Assembly (NCBI GenBank): GCA_943736015.1
Contig: OX031060.1
Coordinates: 9,809,501 to 9,873,500, forward strand
DNA: 64,000 nt
Source: Tridacna crocea
Taxonomy: Eukaryota; Mollusca; Bivalvia; Cardiida; Cardiidae
Reading direction: 5' to 3'
The notes under the pieces were generated by a model. The model saw only the letters and a program-made list of their open reading frames with translations, did no database searches and had not been told where the DNA came from. The translations under genes and the position numbers were made by a program. Below, in pieces: positions 43,228-52,616 of this stretch (positions are counted from its first letter, which is position 1; each line of letters begins with the position of its first letter).

Positions 43228-45296
43228 CACGGGTAGGAAACTTCATATTCAGAGCCAATGGCTCCGACGAGAAAATGTTGTGTTGGTCTTCCGTTTCTGA
43301 AGATGTCGGCTGAAAAGCAATCCCAAAACAGGTAGGCATGTCAGTATTTGTAATTATGTGTTCTTATGTCTTTGGAATTCAAAAAAAGGAGAATGTCATT
43401 CGATCCTCTGGTCTTTCAACGTGCTTTCTGCACTACGGAAAGTTGGAACAGGTTTTCGATGTTGTCTGAATCATTTGTGGCGTGGGTTGACGTCTCGGAA
43501 ATAAATGCAGGATCTTTCTGCCCTTTAAATATCCAAACTAAAGAAACTTTCCTATTCTACAGGCTTAGATAATTGTCTTTGACGTTTCCATTCGCTCAGT
43601 CCAAAAATTTACAGAAAACTATCCGAAACGGGCGTAATTTAAGAAAGGCTCCGACTGTGTGGGTCGTTTACGAAAATATCGGTTGGCTCCGATGGAAGAG
43701 AAATTTCGTTTATTTTTTTTTCGCTCTAATTTTCGGGTATATAAAAAGGTGCGTGGAGTTAAATGTGAAGCAACAGTTCATTTTAAGCCTATTTTCTCGT
43801 TTTGTTTATATAGATAAATAGCAAAGAGAGGTATTTTACCAATTTTACATATTGTCAAATTGGCATTTTGCTAATATGAATATACAATCAGAAAACGTAA
43901 AAGATGCCATTCATTCCATTTTTTAGCAACGTGCTCAAGGGGAGCTTTTAGATCAGATGTGTCCGTCGTGCGTCGTCTGTCATTCGTTGTTCGTCGTGCG
44001 TCGTCCATCATCTGCTATTTCTTTAAACATTTCACAGAGATGTTCCTTAGGTGATCACATTCGAAATTTGTTGGCGAATGTTTTATTCTTCAGGAAACAT
44101 GGCTCAGGTGAATGGGGGCTACTTGCACTATACGGACTGAATGAAGAAATTCTCTATTAGTATTCTCTTCTGAATGTTCCTCGGATAACCATTTTTAAAA
44201 CTTATCAGCAAAATTTTGGTCCAACAATAATAATAAAAACTTCGCCAACAAATTTCGAAAATGATCACCTACGGAACATCTCTGTGAAATCATTTCAAAA
44301 TTTGACGAGCGGTTTCAGAGCAGAAGATTTTTAAAGAATTTCTTAGAAATTCCATTTGATTGCCATGGCAACCTTGGTTTTAGATTGAATCAAATTCTGT
44401 GAACAGTTTTTAAAGAGGACCTCCCAAGGAGCATTCTAGCCAAGTTTGGTCCAAATTGGCGCTGTGGTAGAGGAGATGAAGATATTTAAAGAAATAGCAG
44501 ACGACGCACGACGGACGACGAATGACAGACGACGCACAACGGACACATCTGATCTAAAAGCTCCCCTTGAGCACGTTGCTGAAAAAAGGAATGAATGGCA
44601 TCTTTTACGTTTTCTGATTGTATATTCATATTAGCAAAATGCCAATTTGACAATATGTAAAATTGGTAAAATACCTCTCTTTGCTATTTATCTATATAAA
44701 CAAAACGAGAAAATAGGCTTAAAATGAACTGTTGCTTCACATTTAACTCGACGCACCTTTTTATATACCCGAAAATTAGAGCGAAAAAAAAAAATAAACG
44801 AAATTCCTCTTCCATCGGAGCCAACCGATATTTTCGTAACCCACCCACACAGTCGGAGCCTTTCTTAAATTACGCCCGTTTCGGATAGTTTTTTGTGAAT
44901 TTTTGGATTGAGCGTATGGAAACGTCAAAGACAATTATCTAAGCCTGTAGAAAAGGAAAGTTTCTTTAGTTTGCTTATTTAAAGGGCAGAAAGATCCTGC
45001 ATTTATTTCCGAGACGTATTATTTTGGCTACGGTCAACCCACGCCACAAATGATTCAGACAACATCGAACACCTGTTCCAACTTTCCGTAGTGCAGAAAA
45101 CACGTTGAAAGACCAGAGGATCGAATGACATTCTCCTTTTTTTGAATTCCAAAGACATAAGAACACATAATTACAAATACTGATATGCCTACCTGTTTTG
45201 GGATTGTTTTTCAGCCGACATCTTCAGAAACGGAAGACCAACACAACATTTTCTCGTCGGAGCCATTGGCTCTGAATATGAAGTTTCCTACCCGTG
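43228..45296. mobile_element. 2.07-kb foldback element, arms of about 800 bp, TSD TTAT
   Basis: The left arm from CACGGGTAGGAAACTTCATA (43228 to about 44027) is mirrored by the right arm ending at 45296, with high similarity throughout. TTAT stands at 43224-43227 and 45297-45300. The middle (44028-44500) holds a further inverted pair (TTTCACAGAGATGTTCC) and GTCCGTCGTGCGTCGTC tracts on both sides. CAC ends with a 4-bp duplication fit a CACTA/Chapaev-like group. No transposase. Confidence 0.85.
43302..43337 (+). other. Inward ATG and splice donor in the foldback arm
   Basis: AAGATGTCGGCTGAAAAGCA opens MSAEKQSQN plus two bases, ending AACAG before GTAGGC. The right arm keeps the same start and donor (about 45222-45188, minus) with one synonymous change. 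Confidence 0.45.
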
Positions 45297-45409
45297 TTAT
45301 TGTGCTGTTTGACTCTAAATCTGTAACTATATCCCTTCAGCGGTAAAGGCGAAAAAAAGGGCCTTTCGAAACACAACAGATCATGAGTTCTTGGAACGTG
45401 CAATCTGGG

Positions 45410-45608
45410 CCCGTATTCACCAACCATTCTTGAGAATATTCTTAGTCTTATTCTCCAAGGTTTTCTACAGTTGTGAGTAACACAACTTCTGATTGACTAA
45501 ACCGAATGGTTTAGCCAATCAGAAGTTGTGTTACTTACAAATGTGGAAAATTCTGGAGAACAAGACAAAGAACGTTCTTCAGAATGGTTGGTGAATATGG
45601 GCCCTGAC
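45410..45608. mobile_element. GGGCCCGTATTCACCAACC palindromic MITE
   Basis: Ends GGGCCCGTATTCACCAACC and the mirrored GGTTGGTGAATATGGGCCC. The inner palindrome is GTAACACAACTTCTGATTG / CAATCAGAAGTTGTGTTAC around AACCGAATGGTTTAGC. The terminal triplets suggest a PIF/Harbinger-like MITE, but no target duplication is clear. Confidence 0.8.
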
Positions 45609-45994
45609 ATAAGATCTGTAAAGTCCACTTATTTTGTAATTGGCCTGGCTATGAGTAAACGTGTTTTGGAGTCCCAGTGGGTGTACATTCGGTCTTTAAA
45701 GCCATAGTAGCATAGTTTTGTCACATATTTATTCATTATGATTTCTTTTAAAATTGTGCATTGAAAATATCGTAAAACATGTCTAACAGCGAAATTTATG
45801 ACAATAGCGGTCATTCATATTTTGATTCTTGGGCAAATGGCGCGTATTAAAATAATTCCTTACTTAACGAGGCACGTGAAAAAGCTCTGAAGTATATAAT
45901 ATGAAATTATGCAATATAAAAAAAAATTAGATCTACTATTGCATACTTGCATCCATTGCAAATATATTGGGACAATATCAAAGAGTATGGCTTA
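45609..45994. other. No gene recognised
   Basis: AT-rich; nothing supported. Confidence 0.3.
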
Positions 45995-46200
45995 CACCAT
46001 GCAAAAGGGGGGCATTCGGACATTTGCGTAAAGTGTCGTCTCGGATCAGCCTGCGCAATCCGCGCAGGCTAATCCAAGATGGCACTTTACGACTACATTC
46101 GATTTCGTCCTACAGTAGACTTGTGCAAAAAAGAAAATTACATAAACACAGAGTGTCCGAGTATTCCTTTTCGCGTGTTGCTGGCCATATAGCAAGGCCA
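45995..46200. mobile_element. GTAAAGTGTCGTCTCGG MITE, copy upstream of the receptor
   Basis: TGCAAAAGGGGGGCATTCGG start, CGTAAAGTGTCGTCTCGGAT, CTGCGCAATCCGCGCAGGC centre, TACAGTAGACTTGTGC spacer, TTCGCGTGTTGCTGGCCAT end. One internal block is deleted. Confidence 0.85.
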
Positions 46201-46407
46201 GTTTAGGAGTTCAATGAATGAATGAATGTTGTTTTATGGCGCATCGACAGCTTTGGTCATTTAGCGCGCATATCTGTGTTACTTAGGAGTTCGGAATCCA
46301 TACTATATGTGTCATAGTTGGTGAGTTGGGAACGGCAACGTACGTTATGTAATACAGCGGGTTCTTGGTGTTTAGTCACGTGATAATATACGCAATTTAT
46401 CTTTAAT

Positions 46408-46423
46408 TTTTCGTATCTTTCAG
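46408..46423 (+). promoter_or_regulatory. Splice acceptor ahead of the receptor coding exon
   Basis: TTTTTCGTATCTTTCAG is a good polypyrimidine tract plus AG. It implies at least one upstream non-coding exon and a 37-nt leader on the coding exon. Confidence 0.5.
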
Positions 46424-46460
46424 ATCGCCAGACAACATAGTACAGAAAGTTTTGACGAAG

Positions 46461-48635
46461 ATGCATTTCCAGATTCTTTTCTTTCTTCTGTTGGTTCACG
46501 CATGCGCAGCTGCGTATGACGACTACTCATCTATGCAAAAGCCACGCTGTAAAGGTAAATTCAAGTCTTGCGCCGAGGACCTGTGTTGTTGTACAAGAGA
46601 TGAAGCATATTGTAACGGGCATGGCAAGAAGCTTGGATACATTCCTAAACTACCACGGAGTATATCACGTTTTGCATTTATGAAAAACTTTCTCCCCCAG
46701 CTATCGAAAGAGACCTTCAAGAATATAAGTGAACTGAGACTGACCTCACTAGCAATTGTGAACAATAAAGTCCTTAACGTAACAACAGATGCATTCACAG
46801 ATTTTCAAAATCTGTCCAAACTTGACATTAGTATCAATCCGAATATAAATAAAACTGAGCTGTCTTTGTCCTTTGCTAGCCTCCAGAAATCGAGTATTGA
46901 AACGCTGACTTTAGAAAACATTGGATTGGTGAGTTGGATTCCAACTGGATTTTTGAAATGGCTCGACGGATCCAGCATCACTAGCCTCGATCTGGATAAC
47001 AATCACTTAACATCTGTCAATATTAGCGATTTTCAGTACCTACGGTATTTGAAGCATTTGCACCTAGTCAACAATACTCTAAGGGAATTCACTATAGGTA
47101 TAGGACATCCATCGTTGACGAGGTTGATGTTGACACACAATGAGTTTGGCCGGGATCCGCCTTCGTTTTGTCCGTCAGAAGGCAGCGTATTTCCCAGTTT
47201 AAAACGCATATATATTGAACAAAATTTCATATGTAATATAGTACCTCAAACATGGAAGTGTCTTTCAAACTTAACCTGGCTTGCAATCGGAGGGAACGTT
47301 ATACGGCATATCCCAAATAACGCTATATCTGACCTGACCTCGTTAACTGTGTTCCGGGTAAATGGAATGCAAACCGTTTCCATAAAGCCAGATAAATTAG
47401 CCTTTAACAGTAGCAGTCTTCAACAACTCGTGTTCGATTCAAACAACATTATATACAAGAAAACGCGGTCACAGACCCAAGTTTTTCAGGCTTGTAAGCA
47501 GCTGACCACTCTGGACATCAGCAAAAATAATTTAGTGCATTTAAGTGACGCTGATATCACCGAGATGCTTGCCCCGCTGTCACAATTAGAGAAACTATAC
47601 ATGGTCAGCACCCGCTTACGATCTATACCTGAAACTCTGCTCGAGCATTTCCCAAATCTAGAGCTCCTTAACGTAGATGGAAATGGTATTCGTCACCTCG
47701 GCAAATCTCTACTTGGACCGTCTAATTTGAAACATCTAAGTATACAAGGTAACAATATCAGAGTGCTTAAGCCTGAATCGTTTCCTTTATTGATCAGGAA
47801 AACTCTTAAAATTCTAAACTTGGCGGATAACCCATTTGCCTGCAGCTGTGAAAATCTCTGGTTTCGAAACTGGGTTGGGAAACACGGAAACCTCACAGGT
47901 ACAAACATTTCTCTGACCAGTTGGCCCAAGCGCTATCAATGTCGTTCTCCAAGGGAATGGGAAGGAAAATATTTTAAATCCTTTCAACCAACAGAGGCAT
48001 CTTGTCGACCGGATCATCTTGTATTGTATATTTGTGCTACTCTAGGATCAGTTCTCCTCATTGTCGCAATTTCCATACCAGTTTGCGTTAGATACAGGTG
48101 GCATATACAGTATATAGTATATCAAATGAAAAAGACCCGAAAAAGTGAAGAGGCAACCCCTTTGCTGGCCGGCAGTGACAATAGACTTCCGTCACAGCCC
48201 TATACATACGTTATATACCATGACAATGACATGGACTTTGTGCATCAAGGTCTTCGCAAGTTGGTTGAAGAGGACATGGATTGTAAACTCTATATATGGC
48301 ACAGAGATGCTGCTCTTGGCTCAATGGCGAAAATCATGTTCAATGCAATAGACGCAAGTTCTCATGTCCTGGCTATCGTTTCGAGCACTTTTGTCGCAGA
48401 TGGCTGGTGTGAATTTCAGTTGGATATTGGACTAGGAAAAAAGAATGAAAGTAGAAAAGACTGTTTAACTTTACTTCTGATGGAGGACTTGGATCTGAGT
48501 TTACTTCGAAGATCGTGGTGTGTGACCCTGGTAAAGAATGCAACAGTGCATTGGTCCTCTGATCCAGAATCGATTCAGTCGAGACTGTGTGCGGATCAGT
48601 TGAGATCACGATTTCAGAGAAGTCAAAATGATTGA
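46461..48635 (+). CDS. Toll-like receptor with divergent TIR domain, single coding exon
   Basis: A 724-residue receptor. Signal peptide at about 1-18. A cysteine-rich N-terminal cap (C30, C37, C42-C44, C51). About a dozen leucine-rich repeats at about 85-455. A C-terminal LRR cap (NPFACSCENLW ... YQCRSP ... C515). Membrane segment about 519-543. A cytoplasmic TIR domain about 581-715. The TIR keeps a WCEFQL motif at 649-654 and an IDASSHVLAIVSSTF stretch, but the BB-loop reads HRDAALGS (614-621), where the usual RDxxPG proline is leucine, and box 1 is YTYVIYHDND. This is the single-cysteine-cluster type. It is expected to sense microbial ligands at the cell surface or endosome; altered adaptor binding is inference. 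The ATG at 46461 is chosen because it starts the signal peptide; an in-frame TTG lies 9 bp upstream. Confidence 0.92.
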   Translation: MHFQILFFLLLVHACAAAYDDYSSMQKPRCKGKFKSCAEDLCCCTRDEAYCNGHGKKLGYIPKLPRSISRFAFMKNFLPQLSKETFKNISELRLTSLAIVNNKVLNVTTDAFTDFQNLSKLDISINPNINKTELSLSFASLQKSSIETLTLENIGLVSWIPTGFLKWLDGSSITSLDLDNNHLTSVNISDFQYLRYLKHLHLVNNTLREFTIGIGHPSLTRLMLTHNEFGRDPPSFCPSEGSVFPSLKRIYIEQNFICNIVPQTWKCLSNLTWLAIGGNVIRHIPNNAISDLTSLTVFRVNGMQTVSIKPDKLAFNSSSLQQLVFDSNNIIYKKTRSQTQVFQACKQLTTLDISKNNLVHLSDADITEMLAPLSQLEKLYMVSTRLRSIPETLLEHFPNLELLNVDGNGIRHLGKSLLGPSNLKHLSIQGNNIRVLKPESFPLLIRKTLKILNLADNPFACSCENLWFRNWVGKHGNLTGTNISLTSWPKRYQCRSPREWEGKYFKSFQPTEASCRPDHLVLYICATLGSVLLIVAISIPVCVRYRWHIQYIVYQMKKTRKSEEATPLLAGSDNRLPSQPYTYVIYHDNDMDFVHQGLRKLVEEDMDCKLYIWHRDAALGSMAKIMFNAIDASSHVLAIVSSTFVADGWCEFQLDIGLGKKNESRKDCLTLLLMEDLDLSLLRRSWCVTLVKNATVHWSSDPESIQSRLCADQLRSRFQRSQND

Positions 48636-48639
48636 AATA

Positions 48640-48897
48640 TATAGTGCAACATGCGAAAAGGGGTATTCGGACATTTGCGTTAAGTGTCGCCTAAGATCAG
48701 CCTATGTGGCCCGCGCAGGTGAAACCGAGACGACAGTTTCCGTTTTTATGTAATTTTCTGTTTTGCGCAAGTCTACTGTAGCAGAAAATATAACGTAGTC
48801 GTAAGGTGCCGTCTCGGATTAGCCTGCGCGGACTGCGCAGGCTGATCCGAGACGACACTTTACGCAAATGTCCGAAGGCCCCTTATCGCGTGTTAAA
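48640..48897. mobile_element. GTAAAGTGTCGTCTCGG MITE, full-length copy
   Basis: Begins GTGCAACATGCGAAAAGG five bases after the receptor stop codon and ends TTATCGCGTGTTAAAA. Four GTCGCC/GTCGTCTC-type blocks with the GCCTGCGCGGACTGCGCAGG palindrome. The receptor 3' UTR probably includes it. Confidence 0.9.
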
Positions 48898-48974
48898 AAC
48901 CATATATAGTGTACGAGTTATGCTGTGGGGTACAGCTAAATACAAACTAATCATTTGGAACATTATTATATATA

Positions 48975-49248
48975 TGGCTTGCAACACCCGAAAAGGGGCA
49001 TTCGGACATTAGCGTCAAGTGTCGTCTCGGATCAGCCAGCGTAGTCCGCGCAGGCTAATCCAAGACAACACTTTTCGACTACATTTGTTTTTGTGCTACA
49101 GTGGACTTGTACAAAACAGAAAATTATATAAAAAAAGTGGAAAATGTCGTTTAGAAATAGCTTGCGTAAATTGCATAGACTGATCCGAGACGACAATTTA
49201 CGCAGATGTCTGAATGCCCCTTCTGGAGTTTTGCACGCCATATAGAAA
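48975..49248. mobile_element. GTAAAGTGTCGTCTCGG MITE, second copy downstream of the receptor
   Basis: GCTTGCAACACCCGAAAAGG start, GTCAAGTGTCGTCTCGGATC, ATCCGAGACGACAATTTACG and TTTGCACGCCATATAG end; diverged. Confidence 0.85.
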
Positions 49249-50147
49249 AAGGAGAAAATTGACAATGTATTAGAGTGTTTATCTGTCGGTACAATAAGTA
49301 AAAACCATTACATAGGAATGACCATGCTCTAAGAAACGGGTATGCATATCCGTAATGCATTCTACCGAGCAAGTCATCAATTATTTGTTTTATTCTTTAC
49401 CTATATTTTGCCAAATCACCAGAGCTCCAGGTAAGGGGGAGTGATGATATTCTCAATCCATTATTTCTCTTTCAAACCGATTGATCTGGGTACTCATTAG
49501 AATCGTCTCGTTGAGACGATTTTAATGAGTATCCATTACACAGGGTCTGGTGCAGAAAAATTATTTTTTAGATTGTAAAATCAAAATCCTTACCTCCATC
49601 TGAAACTCTGAACAGCTAACTAAATCATGAATTCGTTTAAAAAAAAGTTTTGACCTAGGTCGGCCTAAGCGTCCTGCTTACCTAGATCGATACCTTTTGC
49701 AGACATAGTACCCCCATCCCACCCGTCGCGGTTTTCAGAGTTGACTGGAATCAAATCAAGCAAGTTCGATTGTTCAACCCACCTTTTTCTTTTTTTTTAT
49801 GGAAAAACATACGTGATGTCAGTCGTTTTGAAATACAATGAAAAAAATGTGTTTTTCACTTGTCCTGTTATGTTCTAAATCGGTTTTTTTTTTCAATTTT
49901 GAAAAGTTCTTTCATGAGGAAGATCATTGCAGAATCAGACCTAATTGAATGTGTAAGAAATTATGTTGTTTATATAGCTCTATGTTTTTAGTATAGGATA
50001 CGAATTGCGCAGGCTGACCAGGGTCGACATTTTTCTCTTTAATGACATTTTCTGTATGAAAAGTGAAATTGTACCTTGTTATACAATAATTTTTAATTAA
50101 TAGCTTAAACTGACGTCTACAATTGTTGATCTGTTTTCATCGAATAT
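49249..50147. other. No gene; small hairpin and MITE scrap
   Basis: GGTACTCATTAGAATCGTCTC / GAGACGATTTTAATGAGTA at 49489-49533 is a hairpin of about 20 bp per arm. 50005-50090 resembles the GCGCAGGCTGA MITE. Otherwise nothing. Confidence 0.4.
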
Positions 50148-50732
50148 GTAGTATAGGGGCCGGTTTGTGTGTAAACAAAGATGACGTAATATTGGATGAC
50201 CTATTACTATAACTAGTAACTCATTTGCATATAAGGATGTTATTAGGTTTAGACCAGAGGAAATTTTGAATGACGTACTCTTTTAGTTTTATGTCTATTT
50301 TGAATTATTTTTACTTGGATGACTTAATTTTGGCAATCATTTTAGACAGCTCTGTATACTGTTAGGGTACTCACTCATATGACTCATTTTTAAAGCTATT
50401 TCTCTCTAAATTTATAATCGAAAGAAAAATCAATATAAGTACAAGATAAAGGGGATCTCTAAAACTGAAAAAAAAATCGTGATCTAAAATGATTGCCAAA
50501 ATCGTTATCTAAAATGACTGCCAAAATTAAGTAATCCAAAATGACTGCTGGTCTGTAAATAAAAATCATTCAAAAAAGCCGCTGATCTAAAAAATAAAAA
50601 ATACGTCATCCAAAATTTCCGCTGGTCTAAACATAGTACCATCCTTATATGCAAATGAATTACTAGTTGTAGTATGTAGGTCATCCAATATTACGTCATC
50701 TTTGTTTACACACAAAACGACCCCTATACTAC
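50148..50732. mobile_element. Inverted-repeat element of about 585 bp, GTAGTATAGGGG ends
   Basis: The left arm from GTAGTATAGGGGCC through GTTTACAC-type sequence, GATGACGTAATATTGGATGA and TTTGCATATAAGGATG is mirrored to 50732. The inner pair is TTTTGGCAATCATTTTAG. Its flanks together match the uninterrupted unit at 52262-52350 (inverted), giving an empty site. The target duplication is unclear. Confidence 0.75.
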
Positions 50733-51204
50733 TTACAGAATTCCCAGATGGTCCCTTTTATGCGTGATCGGTCACATATAACTATCTTGCTCGATGTTTT
50801 TTTTACGATAGCTTAATCGCCGCTACTAGTTGCTGAAAGGGGCTATATACACTTATATACGATAGATAAGTCTTTTCGTGGATTTATTGTTTCTTAAGTG
50901 AAATCCGTATTTGTTGTATATACTTATTTGAATAAAATTATATCATGCAAAAATAAAGTATATCGGGATCTTACAATTTTCAGCACCTGGGCCGAATGGG
51001 TCGTGGACAGTTTTGAGAGTATCCTTGCCTAATTACAGAAATGTAACAGAAGTATACCAGTAGATTATTCCATTTAGGTTATAAAGCCCAGCCATATCAA
51101 AACTCGGCTCGTTTCTGGCAATACTCGTTGGACATCAACTGTTACAAGATTAAATGGTAAAGCCGCGCAGCGCCATTGGCTTATACATTTCTTCTCAGAG
51201 AATT
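50733..51204. other. No gene recognised
   Basis: 50735-50780 is the continuation of the host unit seen at 52262-52310; the rest is unrecognised. Confidence 0.3.
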
Positions 51205-51365
51205 GGCCTGCAACACACGAAAAGGAGCATTCGGACATTTGCGTAAAGTGTCGTCTGGGATCCGCCTGCGCAGGCTAATCCGAGACGACACTGTACAACT
51301 ACATTAGAATTTGTGCAATATTAGACTTGTGCGAAACAGAAAATTACATAGAAACGAAAATTGTC
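51205..51365. mobile_element. GTAAAGTGTCGTCTCGG MITE, left half
   Basis: GGCCTGCAACACACGAAAAG, GCGTAAAGTGTCGTCTGGGA, then GAGACGACACTGTACAACTA and the spacer. The right half is missing. Confidence 0.8.
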
Positions 51366-51374
51366 CTTTGATTT

Positions 51375-51510
51375 TCATTTTTTACGAACAAAATCCGTAA
51401 CAAAGAAACAAATTAACAAATGCATGGCAGAAATAAAACCGGGCAGGACTCCGCCGATAGAAGATCGAAAGGCGAATGCCTTAACCACTAGGCCAAAGAG
51501 ATATCTCACT
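51375..51510 (-). mobile_element. tRNA-headed SINE, minus
   Basis: On the minus strand TTTGGCCTAGTGGTTAAGGC (A box-like) and a decayed B box (GGCGGAGTCCTGCCCGG), then GTTACGGATTTTGTTCGT. Same family as 40770-41460. Confidence 0.65.
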
Positions 51511-51960
51511 GACGCAGTAGTCAGGTATTGTATTTAAATCGAGACGAAGCCATGCATGACGGAGTGGTCTCCCATACCACAGTGAACTTTTTTCAACCTT
51601 GTCTACGCATGCCATGTTCTTCGAGGATTCGACTTGTCTGCTATGACGCATCACTCCCCCCATTATTTGGGGATTGTAGTAATACGCGCTATAAATCAGC
51701 GATAGAAAAAAGATGGCTTTTATCAATACACTTAAGGAGAAATCAGGCCTGTTTTAGCTCCAGATTTCTCCAAACTGCTGATCATAGCTGAGTGAATCGG
51801 ACCAGGTAGCGTTTTATTGAGTAAACGTTTATTTTAGTTTGAAATTCAGAGTAACGGTTGTCGCGTAGAAAAGTAGTCCGGTTTTGCACACAGAACACCC
51901 AAATTAGATAGATGTGTATTTGCAGAATGCCATCTACCCAGTAGCTGGTGATAATGATTT
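51510..51960 (-). repeat. Dispersed repeat R1, minus copy
   Basis: GGTAGCGTTTTATTGAGTAA, ACGGTTGTCGCGTAGAAAAG and AATTAGATAGATGTG are the reverse of R1 at 1555-1915. Confidence 0.75.
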
Positions 51961-52061
51961 TTTCAACTGACGAAAGGGGTCAAGTTTACATACTTGACTT
52001 TGAAACTGATAATTTTCAGACACCATGATGACAGTCGCTGCTTTGCCAAAGACGAGAGCAT

Positions 52062-52145
52062 ATCGTCGGTTTACTTCGAAAACCTCGTAACTAAGGCTTG
52101 TAACAAACTGTAGTTAAGAGGTTTTCGAAGTTAACCGACGATATG
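52062..52145. mobile_element. GTCGGTTTACTTC palindromic MITE, second copy
   Basis: GTCGGTTTACTTCGAAAACC and GTAACTAAGGCTTG with a mirrored right arm. Relative of 41705-41792. Confidence 0.85.
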
Positions 52146-52261
52146 GAAAAAAAGTTGTTTTCAAAGACTGAAAACACCAATATATCCAATAGTTTTGTGT
52201 CCGCCTGGTTATAGTGCTTTTATCCTGGAGAGTAATGTATTACATCTACACTTTCTCTGTA

Positions 52262-52350
52262 AAATATATGTGACCCATCACGCAAAAAGGGACCATCTGG
52301 GAATTCTGTACATCAATTAGATGAAAACAGATCAACGACAGTGCAGGTCA
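52262..52350 (-). repeat. Intact copy of the unit interrupted at 50148-50732
   Basis: TGTGACCCATCACGCAAAAA, GGGACCATCTGGGAATTCTG and GATGAAAACAGATCAACG are contiguous here but split in the other orientation by the 50148-50732 element. Confidence 0.75.
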
Positions 52351-52392
52351 GTTGAAGTTGATATATTCAAAAAAGATTGTATAAATCTCTTC

Positions 52393-52609
52393 CACACACA
52401 ATGACGACTTTTAGCGACCATTGGAAAGAAGCTTTTGAAAAAAATGTGGCAAAAGGAGAAAATGCTGGTAACCAGCATTTTCTCCTTTTCTCACAATGTT
52501 TTCTACCCTATCCTTAAACAATTGTGCCATTTGAGCCACATTGAAATTATCGTCTGCAAATGCTTTCATTTCGGACAGGGCTAAAATTTGTCGTCTGGTA
52601 AAGGGTTAA
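52393..52609 (+). mobile_element. TTAA-type palindromic MITE at the 3' end of paralogue B
   Basis: Intact centre GCTGGTAACCAGC, GTCGTCTGCAAATGCTTTC, end CTGGTAAAGGGTTAA. Its edge is only 7 bp from the stop codon at 52617, so the transcript probably ends in or beyond it. Confidence 0.88.
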
Positions 52610-52616
52610 CTTGTGG

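Noticed and set aside
43366-43821. Two adjacent frames of 68 and 82 codons, with a mirrored frame at 44975-45166
   Set aside because: They lie in the arms of the foldback element; no domain, and the mirrored arm has acquired stops and frameshifts.
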